Source: XN24 sp047921455 | Lineage (GTDB): Bacteria > Pseudomonadota > Gammaproteobacteria > Steroidobacterales > XN24 | DNA: 64,000 nt | NCBI GenBank assembly: GCA_047921455.1 | Contig: JBLRWC010000013.1 | Span: forward strand, 1-64,000 | Direction: 5' to 3' | In this document: positions 7,567 through 16,300 of the stretch, in pieces | Position numbering within the stretch: position 1 is the stretch's first letter | How the letters are laid out: every line of letters begins with the position of its first letter | Translations under genes and position numbers: made by a program | The notes under the pieces: model-generated | The model's database searches: none | What the model saw: only the letters and a program-made list of their open reading frames with translations | What the model was told of the DNA's origin: nothing

Positions 7567-8079
7567 ATGCGCGGCCTGTTCGGTCGGCTCGTTGCGAGTC
7601 AGCACGTGATGCTGGCCCTGTTGTCTGGCTGGCTGATCCTTGCCAGTCCATGGGTCCACATGGTCCGGCGGATCCCACGCAATGCCGGTTTTTTCGACTA
7701 CAGTCATATCGTGCTGGGCCTGGTGGCGCTGTTGCTGGCCGTGACCTTCACGATTTCGTGTACCCAGCTGGGCCGTTGGCGCGAGCATTTTCCCTGGCTG
7801 GCCGGAAACTTCGCCCAGACCGGCCGCGATCTGCGACGCCTGTTCAAAGGTGACATCCCCAGTGCCGAGGGCGGCGGGTTGTTCGGCGCCATCAAGGGCC
7901 TGTTGTTGCTGGCGCTGCTGGCGGCGGCCATCACCGGAGCTGCCTGGTTATTCTTGGATGGCTCCGCGGCCGTGCGCTGGCGTGGTTACCATATCGTGGC
8001 CGCGCAAAGCATGATTGTGCTGCTGGTGCTGCATATCATCGCTGCGTCGCTGCACCTGGTGGAATTCATCCGCCAGTAA
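7567..8079 (+). CDS. b-type cytochrome, cytochrome b561 / formate dehydrogenase gamma-like
   Basis: The 170-residue protein has four to five hydrophobic spans with histidines positioned as heme ligands: SQHVMLALLSGW near residue 13, DYSHIVLGLVALLL near 45, and the pairs WRGYHIVAAQS and LLVLHIIAASLH near the C-terminus. This layout resembles the cytochrome b561 / dehydrogenase gamma-subunit domain that carries electrons between quinone and a partner. Directly following hemG by eight bases, it could accept or deliver electrons for porphyrinogen oxidation, though HemG itself reduces quinone and needs no cytochrome in Escherichia coli. Partner and direction of electron flow are not known. Confidence 0.78.
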   Translation: MRGLFGRLVASQHVMLALLSGWLILASPWVHMVRRIPRNAGFFDYSHIVLGLVALLLAVTFTISCTQLGRWREHFPWLAGNFAQTGRDLRRLFKGDIPSAEGGGLFGAIKGLLLLALLAAAITGAAWLFLDGSAAVRWRGYHIVAAQSMIVLLVLHIIAASLHLVEFIRQ

Positions 8080-8095
8080 GAACGAACTTTGTGCG

Positions 8096-9169
8096 CTAGC
8101 GAGCCGGTGTCAGCGGCGCCAGCGCCAGCACGCCGAAGCTGTCGCGCTCGAGGCTGCCGAGATACAGGCGACCGTGGGCCTCGGTGGCGCTGGTCACCGG
8201 CGAGAAACTGTCCGGTCCGGCGTGCTGCAGGTTGTGCACGACGCTGCCGTCGAGGGACAGGCCGAGCACGAAGGCATGCCGGACCGGCTGCGGCTGGATG
8301 AACTCCGGCAGCCGGTAGACCACCTTGCGCAACCATGGCCAGCCGGAGAGGGCGTCGAGCGCCGGGTTACGCACGGTGAACAGCGCCAGCCAGTAGGTAT
8401 CGCGGCCGTTACTGGAGATGCCGTCGGGGATGCCGGGCAGGTTCTCGATGAAAATCTCGTGCGTGCCGGCCCGCTCCCCCTCGAGCCAGTAACGCACCAC
8501 GTCATAGCGACCCGTCTGCGCGACCAGTACCGAGCGGCCATCCGGCGCCAGCGCGACGCCGTTCGCGAATTGCAGGCCATCGAGCAGTACGGTGGTCACC
8601 CCGGTGGCCGGGTCGTGTTTCATCAAGCGCCCGTGGCCGCCATGCTCGAGGATATCGTCGCGCGCCTTGTTCGCCGGGCCAAACTTGCTCGACGCATCGG
8701 AAAAATAGATGACGCCGTCGGCGCCGATGTCGACATCATTCGTGAAACCGAAAGCTACGCCGTTCGCCTCGGTGGCGAGCACATCGATCGCGCCATCCAT
8801 GGACACGCGCAGCAGGCCCTTGTGTCCGTCGCAGACGACCAGGTGGCCGGCGGCGTCCAGCTTCATGCCCAGCGGCCGCCCGCCGGTATTGGCCAGCACC
8901 GAGTATTGGCTGCCGTCCGCGTTGAAGCGCACGATACGGCCATCCTCGTAACCCACGAAAATGTTGCCGGCGGCGTCGATTTCGACGTCTTCGGGCCCGA
9001 CGCCGACGCCGGCGCCGATGTGCTCGACCGCCGCGAGGCGATCATTCTGTTCATAGCGGCCGGTCAGCGCCGGCGCTGCGGGGGCATCCCAAGCGACGGG
9101 CTCGATCGGTACGGGCCAGAAGGCCAGGTGGGCGAACAGGACGATGAGAATGGCAATAATGATTTTCAC
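8096..9169 (-). CDS. SMP-30 / strictosidine synthase-like beta-propeller protein
   Basis: This is a 357-residue protein with an N-terminal signal anchor (VKIIIAILIVLFAHLAFW). Repeated blades follow, with motifs such as GPEDVEIDAAGNIFVGYEDG, PLGMKLDAAGHLVVCDGHKG, FTNDVDIGADGVIYFSDAS and FANGVALAPDGRSVLVAQT. These are typical of the SMP-30/gluconolactonase and strictosidine-synthase-like superfamily, which contains lactonases and esterases acting outside the cytoplasm. I chose the GTG at 9169 because GGAAGA precedes it and the signal anchor follows at once. The in-frame upstream extension to 9301 would run into the divergent peptidase gene. The substrate is unknown. Confidence 0.82.
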   Translation of the reverse strand: MKIIIAILIVLFAHLAFWPVPIEPVAWDAPAAPALTGRYEQNDRLAAVEHIGAGVGVGPEDVEIDAAGNIFVGYEDGRIVRFNADGSQYSVLANTGGRPLGMKLDAAGHLVVCDGHKGLLRVSMDGAIDVLATEANGVAFGFTNDVDIGADGVIYFSDASSKFGPANKARDDILEHGGHGRLMKHDPATGVTTVLLDGLQFANGVALAPDGRSVLVAQTGRYDVVRYWLEGERAGTHEIFIENLPGIPDGISSNGRDTYWLALFTVRNPALDALSGWPWLRKVVYRLPEFIQPQPVRHAFVLGLSLDGSVVHNLQHAGPDSFSPVTSATEAHGRLYLGSLERDSFGVLALAPLTPAR

Positions 9170-9269
9170 GTGATCTTCCGTGCGAGACGTCGGGCGACCA
9201 AGGCTGAAACATTGAACCAGGCGCGCCGCGCGTGCAACATGGCCAGCCTTTCGGGTGCTGGAATGGTTT

Positions 9270-11099
9270 ATGAAGCGGTTCTTCAAGTGGAGCGGGGGCA
9301 TCGTCGCGGCGCTGGTGACGGCGGCGAGCTTGCTGCTCGCTCACACCATCTGGTTCAAGCCGCTCCGGATCGACTGGTTTTTCGACCGCGTGCTCATCGA
9401 GGTCGCGCTGGCCGATCCACAATTACTGAGCCAGATCGGCGTGCTCGAAAACTTCGGAATCCGCGGTCATAACGCGCGTCTTTCAGACGGCTCCGAGGCC
9501 CGCGAGCAGGCGCTGTTCGCCAAGATCCGGCGCGATCTCGACACCTTGCGTCGCTACGACCGGGACCGCCTGGACGCCCCGCGACAGCTGAGCTACGACG
9601 TGCTCGAGGGATTCCTTGAACTCGGCCTGGAATGGGAGCGCTGGCGTTACCACGGTTACCCGATGAACCAGTTATTCGGGATCCAGAACGGCCTGCCGAA
9701 TTTCATGGCGACGATTCACCGTGTCGATGACCGCAAGGGTGCCGAGCACTATATCGCTCGCTTGTCGCAGTTTGATCGGCGCCTCGACGAGGCGCTGGCG
9801 AATGTGCAGCGGCGCGCGGCGCGCGGTATCGTGCCGCCGACCTTCGTGGTGGAAAAAGTGCTCGACGAGATGCGTGGCTTCGTCGGCGCGCCGCCGCGTG
9901 AAAACATCCTCTTCACGACCCTTGACGGACACCTCGAGTCACTCGTGGCGGCCGGCCAGCTCGACGATGCCGAACGCGCGGAACTCGGGGCGCGCGCCGA
10001 GCGCGAGATTCAGGCCACGGTGTACCCGGTCTACGGCCGGCTGATCGGCTATTACGAGGAGTTGTTGCCGCAAACACCGGGGAACCACGGCGCCTGGATG
10101 TTGCCCGACGGCGCCGACTATTACGATTTCATGGTGCGAGCCATGACCACCACGGCGCTGTCCGCCGCCGAGATTCATGCCATCGGGCTGGCCGAAGTGG
10201 CGCGGATCGGCGCGGAGATGGACGCCATACTGAGGGACCAGGGCCTCACAACCGGTTCGATCGGCGCACGCGTCATGCAACTCAAGCAGGACCCGGCGCA
10301 ATTGTACGAGGACTCGGCGGCAGGACGGGCGCAGATCATGGCCGATTACCAGGCGATCATCGACGAGATGGACGCCGCGATCGATCCCTATTTCAACGTG
10401 CGCCCAGCGGTCGGCGTGCAGGTCGAGCGCGTGCCGGAGTTCCGCGAGGGCGGCTCGGCGCTGGCCTACTACCAGCCACCCTCGCTGGATGGCGCGCGGC
10501 CGGGCGTCTTCTATATCAACCTGCGCGATATGAGCGAGCTGCCGCGCTTTGGCATGCGCACCCTGGCGTATCACGAAGCGATTCCCGGGCACCATTTCCA
10601 GATCGCGATTGCCCAGCAGTTGACCGGCTTGCCGTTGTTCCGGCGCATGCTGCCGTTGCCGGCTTACGCCGAGGGATGGGCCTTGTACACGGAGCAACTG
10701 GCCTGGGAGCTGGGTTTCCAGGATGAGCCGCTCGATAACCTGGGTCGTCTCCAGGCGGAAATGTTCCGTGCCGTGCGCCTGGTGGTCGACACTGGCCTGC
10801 ATGCGATGCGCTGGAGCCGAGAGGAGGCCATCGACTATATGCTGGAGCACACCGGCATGGGTAACCAGGAAGTGACCGCCGAGATCGAGCGCTACCTGGT
10901 CATGCCCGGCCAGGCCTTGTCTTACAAGCTCGGCATGCTCAGGATTCTCGAGTTGCGCGCGCGGGCGCAAGCGGCGCTGGGCGAGCGTTTTTCGCTGGCG
11001 GAGTTCCACGACGTGGTGCTGACCAATGGCGCACTGCCGCTCGACAGGCTCGAGCAGGTCGTTGAGGAGTGGCTGGCCCTCAGGCCAGCAGCTCCCTGA
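9270..11099 (+). CDS. DUF885 family zinc metallopeptidase, membrane anchored
   Basis: The protein is 609 residues long with one N-terminal membrane anchor (WSGGIVAALVTAASLLLAHT). The DUF885 signature HEAIPGHH lies at residues 435-442 and provides two zinc histidines and the catalytic glutamate. The region PAYAEGWALYTEQLAWELG, about 40 residues later, supplies the third ligand glutamate. Members are carboxypeptidase-like enzymes of uncertain substrate, here probably facing the periplasm. I prefer ATG 9270 (MKRFFKW) over the GTG at 9255. The 3' end overlaps the convergent ABC1 kinase gene by 20 bp. No neighbour explains its substrate. Confidence 0.88.
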   Translation: MKRFFKWSGGIVAALVTAASLLLAHTIWFKPLRIDWFFDRVLIEVALADPQLLSQIGVLENFGIRGHNARLSDGSEAREQALFAKIRRDLDTLRRYDRDRLDAPRQLSYDVLEGFLELGLEWERWRYHGYPMNQLFGIQNGLPNFMATIHRVDDRKGAEHYIARLSQFDRRLDEALANVQRRAARGIVPPTFVVEKVLDEMRGFVGAPPRENILFTTLDGHLESLVAAGQLDDAERAELGARAEREIQATVYPVYGRLIGYYEELLPQTPGNHGAWMLPDGADYYDFMVRAMTTTALSAAEIHAIGLAEVARIGAEMDAILRDQGLTTGSIGARVMQLKQDPAQLYEDSAAGRAQIMADYQAIIDEMDAAIDPYFNVRPAVGVQVERVPEFREGGSALAYYQPPSLDGARPGVFYINLRDMSELPRFGMRTLAYHEAIPGHHFQIAIAQQLTGLPLFRRMLPLPAYAEGWALYTEQLAWELGFQDEPLDNLGRLQAEMFRAVRLVVDTGLHAMRWSREEAIDYMLEHTGMGNQEVTAEIERYLVMPGQALSYKLGMLRILELRARAQAALGERFSLAEFHDVVLTNGALPLDRLEQVVEEWLALRPAAP

Positions 11100-12438
11100 G
11101 CGCCGCCTTGATGGCGGCCGGCGTACGTTCCTTGAGGCGCTCCGGTCGTGCCAGCTGGGCGGCGATCAGGCGGGTTGCAAAGGGCTTGGCCGCGTCGATG
11201 ATGTCGATGTCAGGGTAAATCGCGCGCGCCACGCCCTCGACCGTGACCAGCGCCTTGATCAGCAGGCCGTAGCCCGCCGGAATCGGAATCCGGAAATCCG
11301 CGAGCATGGCGAGGAAACCGAGTGCGAAGCCCCGCACGTCGGCCCGGTCACGCCCCGCCAGGTGCGCCTTCATCAGCCCGGCCACCGCGTCGCGTATCGC
11401 TGGCGTCTTGTCGTCGGGCACCTCGAGACCGAGTTGCCGTGAATAGTGCAGGGCACGGTCGGCATCGCCATAGACCGTGGCAGCGAGGACCTGCGCGATG
11501 GCAATGCGTTCGCCCGGCGTCGTGTAACCGGTGATGCCGAAGTCCAGGTAGCAAATCCGCCCATCCGGCGTGACGAACAGGTTCGCCGGGTGCAGGTCGG
11601 CATGGTAGCGGCCATGCACCAATACCTGGCGCATGAACACTTCGGCGCCATGGGCGGCGAGGTGTCGCGCATCGATTCCCGAGCGTTCCGCCTCGCCGAG
11701 ATCGTCGAGCCGCCAGCCGTCGATAAATTCGGTCGTCAGCACTCGGCGGGTCGTGTAAGGCCACGCGACCCGCGGTATGACCACCAGCGGATCAGCTGCA
11801 AAGTCGCGCGCGAAACGATCAGCGGCCCGGCCTTCGTTACGCAGGTCGAGTTCACTCGCGAGGGTGGTCTCGAACTCGCCCAGCAGGGCCGTTGGGTTCA
11901 GTCGCGACAGCCGCGCGAAGCGATCAGCCCGGCGCGCCCAGCGACGCGCGACCTCGAGATCGGCATCGATGACGCGTTCGATGCCTGGCCGGACGACCTT
12001 CACCGCCATGCGCGTCCCGGCAGCTAGCGTGGCGCCCGTAACAGGGCGGTAGTCCCGGGCGAGCGTAGCCTCGTGGACCTGGGCAATCGACGCCGTGGCG
12101 ACCGGCTGCGGCGTAAAACTGGCGAAGATGCGCTCGGGCGGCGCGCCGAGTTCAGTGGTGATGATGGCGCGGACCTGGTCGACCGGCACCGCCGGCACCT
12201 TGTCCTGCAGGCGCTCGAGTTCAAATACGGTTTCCGGTGAGAAGACGTCCGGCCGCACCGAGGCGAGCTGGCCGAGCTTGATGAACGCCGGCCCGAGTTC
12301 TTCGCAGGCGAGACGTAGCTGGAGGGCAAACAGTTCGCGGCGCTGATGACCGCGCCGCAGGCCGAGGCGCGCCTGCCACAGCGCAATGGACAAGCGGCGA
12401 CCGGCAACGGCGGCGATGGCGCGGCCACGGGCCGACAT
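11080..12438 (-). CDS. ABC1/UbiB-family atypical protein kinase
   Basis: This 452-residue member of the ABC1 (UbiB/COQ8) family shows the hallmark KxGQ motif (FIKLGQLASVRPDVF), the alanine-rich loop ATASIAQVHEA that replaces the usual glycine loop, the catalytic YHADLHPANLF and the metal-binding LDFGITG. UbiB proteins support ubiquinone biosynthesis, probably as ATPases extracting lipid intermediates. This copy lacks an obvious C-terminal pair of membrane helices and lies away from ubiE/ubiJ, so it may be a paralogue rather than UbiB itself. It is the last gene of a run with ydbH, a ydbL-like lipoprotein and a coiled-coil protein, which suggests an envelope-lipid role. Confidence 0.88.
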   Translation of the reverse strand: MSARGRAIAAVAGRRLSIALWQARLGLRRGHQRRELFALQLRLACEELGPAFIKLGQLASVRPDVFSPETVFELERLQDKVPAVPVDQVRAIITTELGAPPERIFASFTPQPVATASIAQVHEATLARDYRPVTGATLAAGTRMAVKVVRPGIERVIDADLEVARRWARRADRFARLSRLNPTALLGEFETTLASELDLRNEGRAADRFARDFAADPLVVIPRVAWPYTTRRVLTTEFIDGWRLDDLGEAERSGIDARHLAAHGAEVFMRQVLVHGRYHADLHPANLFVTPDGRICYLDFGITGYTTPGERIAIAQVLAATVYGDADRALHYSRQLGLEVPDDKTPAIRDAVAGLMKAHLAGRDRADVRGFALGFLAMLADFRIPIPAGYGLLIKALVTVEGVARAIYPDIDIIDAAKPFATRLIAAQLARPERLKERTPAAIKAALRELLA

Positions 12439-12444
12439 GGCCGT

Positions 12445-12780
12445 TTAGTCCTTGCGCGCTGTGATGGCGTCGACCGAAGCCTGCAGTGACTCGATGCGGC
12501 CGCGCAATTCGGCCAGCTCAAAGCGCATGGCTTGCAGCGTTTCGCTGAGTTCAGCGCCGGTACGGCGGTCGCCGGATTCATCCCCGCCGAGCTCTGTCTT
12601 GAGTTTCTCTTTTTCCTCGGCGACGAGCGCCGCGAGACCATCAACAAAAGCCTCGGGGCCTTGTTCCAGTTCGCCCGGCGCCAGTTTCCGGCCACGGCTG
12701 ACGGCAGCTTTCCAGCCCTCGTCCGCACTCTCGTGGATCAGCGCCCAGGCGGCGAGCAACCGCACAAAGTCATTCCCCAT
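12445..12780 (-). CDS. small coiled-coil protein, unknown
   Basis: The 111-residue hypothetical protein starts at ATG 12780. The N-terminal half holds FVRLLAAWALIHESADEGWKAAV. The second half is strongly helical with heptad-like spacing (LQAMRFELAELRGRIESLQASVDAI), suggesting a coiled coil, and the middle is acidic. No catalytic motif or membrane span is seen. It has some resemblance to poly-hydroxyalkanoate granule phasin-like or DUF helical proteins, but I cannot assign it. It sits 6 bp before the ABC1 kinase and 4 bp after the ydbL-like gene, so it is almost certainly cotranscribed with both. The tight spacing suggests it may act with the kinase. Confidence 0.72.
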   Translation of the reverse strand: MGNDFVRLLAAWALIHESADEGWKAAVSRGRKLAPGELEQGPEAFVDGLAALVAEEKEKLKTELGGDESGDRRTGAELSETLQAMRFELAELRGRIESLQASVDAITARKD

Positions 12781-12784
12781 GAGA

Positions 12785-13402
12785 CTATTTCTGTTCCCAG
12801 TTGCCGGCCGCGGTGCGATACCACCAGCCGGGTTCGGCGCGGCTGATCCAGCGTTCGGCAAATGTCCTGCGAATGTCCGCTTCCCACGCCGGCCGGTCGT
12901 TCGCCACCGCGATGGCGCGGTACAGTGCATTGCGGTCGCGGTTTTCGGCTTCTACCAGTTGCCGGACGGTATTGCGCTCGGCCAGCGGTACCAGGTTGCG
13001 ATCGCGAATATCGATCTGGCCGTCCGCCGTCAAACCGATCGCACCCAGGTCGTAGTAGGGCTTTAGCTGCCGATGGCGGGCGTTCATCGAGGCCGTCAGG
13101 GCGCGAATTTCCGGCGTCTCGATGTCGAAATCCGCTTGCGCCTCGGCGCGCGGGATAATGAAGTCGAGCGCACCAAGCGAAGCAAGCAGGACCCGGTGGC
13201 CGTTCTCCATCCCCCGGTTCAGCAGGTCGAGGCTACCCTGTGGCTCGCGTTCGCGCTCGCTGGATTCCCCACCCCAGACATCACTGATGATGCGATCTGC
13301 CGCGCGTTCCGCCTGGGCGGCCGGGAAGTACACGTGGATGGTGACACAAGCGGCGGCGAACAGGCTGGTCGCCAGTACCAGGCTCAGGGTCAAGCGGCGC
13401 AT
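12785..13402 (-). CDS. YdbL/DUF1318 family lipoprotein
   Basis: The 205-residue protein starts at ATG 13402 behind AAGGAG. Its lipobox LFAAAC puts the lipidated cysteine at residue 19, directly followed by VTIHVYFPAAQAERAAD, a pattern I associate with DUF1318 proteins. The C-terminal half (IRALTASMNARHRQLKPYYDLGAIGLTADG onward) matches Escherichia coli YdbL, including the RNLVPLAERNTVRQLVEAENRDR segment. In Escherichia coli, YdbL is a periplasmic helper of YdbH, and the outer-membrane lipoprotein YnbE is separate. Here the lipid anchor is on the YdbL homologue and no ynbE gene fits between it and ydbH. It may combine the two roles, which is inference. Confidence 0.85.
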   Translation of the reverse strand: MRRLTLSLVLATSLFAAACVTIHVYFPAAQAERAADRIISDVWGGESSEREREPQGSLDLLNRGMENGHRVLLASLGALDFIIPRAEAQADFDIETPEIRALTASMNARHRQLKPYYDLGAIGLTADGQIDIRDRNLVPLAERNTVRQLVEAENRDRNALYRAIAVANDRPAWEADIRRTFAERWISRAEPGWWYRTAAGNWEQK

Positions 13403-13479
13403 GTCGGCTCTCCTTGGCACAAAATGCTAATGAGCCAAGCATAGCCGGGAATCCCGGAGCTTGCCCAGCCGCGTGGGTA

Positions 13480-15561
13480 TCAGCGTACTTCCGGCCCTTC
13501 GGATTCCATGATGCTGGCCAACTGCTCGATCAGCGTCGGCCAGCTGACCTCGGTGGCGAAGCCCTTGACGTCAATGCGGGGCAAGCCTCGCCCACGCAGT
13601 ATGACGTAGCCGTCGTCACGGGTTTCGAGGCCGGACATCCGGCAGGTGTCGCGCTCGAGGCGGCAGCCGAGCGCAAAGGCCTCGTAGGAAAAACTCTCGA
13701 AAAAACGCAGGAAGCCGGTCGACAATGCGCCCGCGCCACCGGCGCCGATCGAAGCGATATTATCTACCGCGCGCTGGCTGATCCGTTGACGCGTGCGGTC
13801 GCCGGGCGGCGTATACAGGCGGGCATCGAAGGCCACCGGGGCCCAGTCGATCATTTCGAGTCCGCGGACGTAGCCGTCGAGACGGCCGGTCATCAGGCCG
13901 AAGGCCAGCGCGCCAGTCATCTCCGCCAGGTCCATGCCGCGCAGCTCCACGTCGGCCTGTAGTCGGGCGCGCGGTTGCAGCAGCCGTTCGATGCGCAGGT
14001 TCCGGACTGCGACTTCACCACTGAATACCTCGGCACTCAGTTCGCCGGCGACAATCAACAGGCCGTCCACGTAGCTCAGGCTCGGCAAGACGCCCGATAA
14101 CGTTCCCGAGAGCGGTGGCCAGTCCAGCGCGCGGGACAGTTCGCGCATGCTCAAGGGCGTCAACCGGGCCTCGAACAACAGTGAGTCATCGCCGGCCACG
14201 AGATTGCCGATTTCCAGCACGTCGATTTCCAGTGCACCATCCAGCAAGGGGATCGCCACCGGCCGGGCGAGCGACCAGCGTTCGCCGCGGCGGTCGAACA
14301 GCACGCGGGCCGCGCCGAATGGCAGGCCGTACATGAAGCCGCCGGACCAGCGCAGGCGGGCGGCCTGCGGTGCTGGCGTCGTGGCGGCGTCGCCCGGTGT
14401 CCAGGCCAGCTCGCCGGACAGGTCGTAGATCGCAAGTCGGGCATTGCGATCGTCGAGGTTCAGTTCCGTGAACTCCAGGTGGAGCGCGGCCAGCGCGTTG
14501 TCGCGCACGTCCAGCTCGCCGCGCAACAGGCCGCTGGTCTCAAGGTTGCCGAGCACGCCGCCGGCCAGGAAGGGTTGTAACAGGGTTTCGTAGGCGCCGG
14601 GCAGCATCGCCTCGGCAATGCGCAAGCGGCCGTTGGGTATGTCCCAGCCATCATCCGCGCTCAACCGGATATCTGCTTGAGCGTTCGCGCGGATTACACC
14701 GTCCTGCGCGACCACGAGCTGGTCGATGGCGAGGCCTTCACCGGTAGTGTTACCACGCACCTTGAGCTGTAGCGGGTGCGCGGCGAGATTGGCATAAACC
14801 GGCTCGACATAGGCTTCCCCGGCGTCCGCCGCGCCACGGGCGTCGAACGCGATGCCGTCCCGACCCGGCCAGGCGGAACCGCTTAGCTGAAAGCCGATGC
14901 CCTCGGCGGCAATGGTGCCGGAATCGTTGGCAACGCTGAGATTTGTGCCCTCGATCTCGAATACCAGGCCCTGCAAGTTGTCCGCTGCGCCGCTTGCGGT
15001 AAGCGATACGGTTATTAGCCCATCCATCGCCGGCACCGCCTGGTCGAAACGGGCTGCCAAGGGTGCGAATTCGGCCGCGGGCCAGCCGGACAATGCGAGC
15101 TGCATGCGCCAGCTGTCATCTGCCAGCACCCCGTCGAAGCGCAGCGCTTGCGCCCTGTCGGCGGCAGTCGCGAGTTGCCAGTCGAGCGCGCCGGTACGCC
15201 GTTGCAAGGCGAGTCGGCCCTCGAGCGGCGGGATGAAGGGCAGGCCGGCGCCCGGCGCCAGGGAAACCGCTCGGCAAACCACCCGCTGCGTCGTGATGAG
15301 GAGGTCGTGACACTTGCCATTGGGTTGCTCAAGCGTGCCGATCGGCGCCGGCAGCTCGAGTTGTGCGGCGGTGACATTCGCCGCCAGTCGGCCGCTTGCA
15401 TCACGCTGCAGGGCTATCGTGACGCCGGCGGCCCGCCAGCCGTCGCCCGCTATTTCCGCAACGGTGAATTGCACGCGCGCCGCCCCGAACGCCGGCCCGG
15501 CGCCAAGCATCGCGATCAGCGCCATGACCAGCGCCGCGAACCTGGCTCCGCCGCTGATCAC
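13480..15561 (-). CDS. ydbH: YdbH-family AsmA-like intermembrane lipid transport protein
   Basis: This is a long, beta-rich protein of 693 residues with an N-terminal signal or anchor (FAALVMALIAMLGAGPAFGAA). The C-terminal region (LPSLSYVDGLLIVAGELSAEVFSGEVAVRNLRI ... LRGMDLAEMTGALAFGLMTGRLDGYVRGLEM) has the repeated strand pattern of the YdbH / AsmA-like group, which bridges the periplasm and moves phospholipids to the outer membrane. It is shorter than Escherichia coli YdbH (about 880). I chose the GTG at 15561. A longer frame to 15741 would overlap the divergent membrane-protein gene. The downstream ydbL-like lipoprotein confirms the assignment. Confidence 0.82.
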   Translation of the reverse strand: MISGGARFAALVMALIAMLGAGPAFGAARVQFTVAEIAGDGWRAAGVTIALQRDASGRLAANVTAAQLELPAPIGTLEQPNGKCHDLLITTQRVVCRAVSLAPGAGLPFIPPLEGRLALQRRTGALDWQLATAADRAQALRFDGVLADDSWRMQLALSGWPAAEFAPLAARFDQAVPAMDGLITVSLTASGAADNLQGLVFEIEGTNLSVANDSGTIAAEGIGFQLSGSAWPGRDGIAFDARGAADAGEAYVEPVYANLAAHPLQLKVRGNTTGEGLAIDQLVVAQDGVIRANAQADIRLSADDGWDIPNGRLRIAEAMLPGAYETLLQPFLAGGVLGNLETSGLLRGELDVRDNALAALHLEFTELNLDDRNARLAIYDLSGELAWTPGDAATTPAPQAARLRWSGGFMYGLPFGAARVLFDRRGERWSLARPVAIPLLDGALEIDVLEIGNLVAGDDSLLFEARLTPLSMRELSRALDWPPLSGTLSGVLPSLSYVDGLLIVAGELSAEVFSGEVAVRNLRIERLLQPRARLQADVELRGMDLAEMTGALAFGLMTGRLDGYVRGLEMIDWAPVAFDARLYTPPGDRTRQRISQRAVDNIASIGAGGAGALSTGFLRFFESFSYEAFALGCRLERDTCRMSGLETRDDGYVILRGRGLPRIDVKGFATEVSWPTLIEQLASIMESEGPEVR

Positions 15562-15715
15562 GCCATGGCCGTGGGTGCTGTGCAATTCGGGCTCCCGGTT
15601 CCGGTTACAATCCAGTATAGCCAGTGCCGGCAAGCGAGCCGTGCGGATGCGCAACGCGGCCGCGAATGCTACTTTAAGCGCTCTGCACAGGCGTCCCACG
15701 GAGAAGCCGCCCAGC

Positions 15716-16300
15716 ATGTCCGCGATCCCGGAGTGGTTCAAAATCGGTTATACGCTGGCAGTGCTAGCCTTCGTGGTCATCTACTGGCGGCGCCATGGCC
15801 TGAGTAATTTCCTGTGGTTTTCTGATATCGCGCTGATCGGTGCGGTCCCGGCCATGTGGCTGGAGAGCGCCCTGGTTTCCGGCGTCATCGCCTGCATGGT
15901 ATTGCTGCCCGAAGTACTGTGGAACGTGGACTACGCGTTGCGACTTGCGCTACGACGGCGGATCACCGGCTTGACCGAGTACATGTTCGACCCGGCCATT
16001 CCGCGCTGGTTACGAGGTGTGTCGCTGTTCCATGTGCCGCTGCCGCTGGTCATTGTCTGGCTGGTGGCCGCCTACGGTTATCCGGCTGCGTCACTGCCGG
16101 TCGCCGCAGGGGTCGGCGCGGCGGTGCTCGCGCTGAGCTACCTGTTCAGCAGCAAGGAAAAAAACATCAACTGGGTGTTCGGGCCCGCCCGCATCCAGCA
16201 GCTGCTGCCGGAACCGGTTTATCTCGGCCTGCTGTATATCGGGTTCGTGCTGTGCGTCTTCCTGCCGACGCACTGGCTGTTGCTACGACTTTTCGCGTAG
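15716..16300 (+). CDS. integral membrane protein of unknown function
   Basis: This 194-residue protein has six predicted membrane spans and an N-out or N-in short head (MSAIPEWFKIGYTLAVLAFVV). Distinctive segments are WRRHGLSNFLWFSDIALIG, LLPEVLWNVDYALRL, LTEYMFDPAIPRWLRGVSLFH and SSKEKNINWVFGP. I have the impression that similar hypothetical membrane proteins occur in other bacteria, but no function is attached to them. The conserved polar residues within spans (FSD, EVLWNVD, H) hint at a transport or enzyme-like site. It is divergent from ydbH with 154 bp between starts, and its end overlaps the convergent psiE by 18 bp. No role is assigned. Confidence 0.82.
   Translation: MSAIPEWFKIGYTLAVLAFVVIYWRRHGLSNFLWFSDIALIGAVPAMWLESALVSGVIACMVLLPEVLWNVDYALRLALRRRITGLTEYMFDPAIPRWLRGVSLFHVPLPLVIVWLVAAYGYPAASLPVAAGVGAAVLALSYLFSSKEKNINWVFGPARIQQLLPEPVYLGLLYIGFVLCVFLPTHWLLLRLFA

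Noticed and set aside
8015..9472. Plus-strand 485-codon frame over the SMP-30-like gene
   Set aside because: The opposite strand encodes repeated beta-propeller motifs and a signal anchor; the plus frame has no such features.
13445..13457. CCGGGA-A-TCCCGG palindrome between ydbL and ydbH
   Set aside because: Short GC palindromes are frequent in this composition and there is no T-tract or promoter context.
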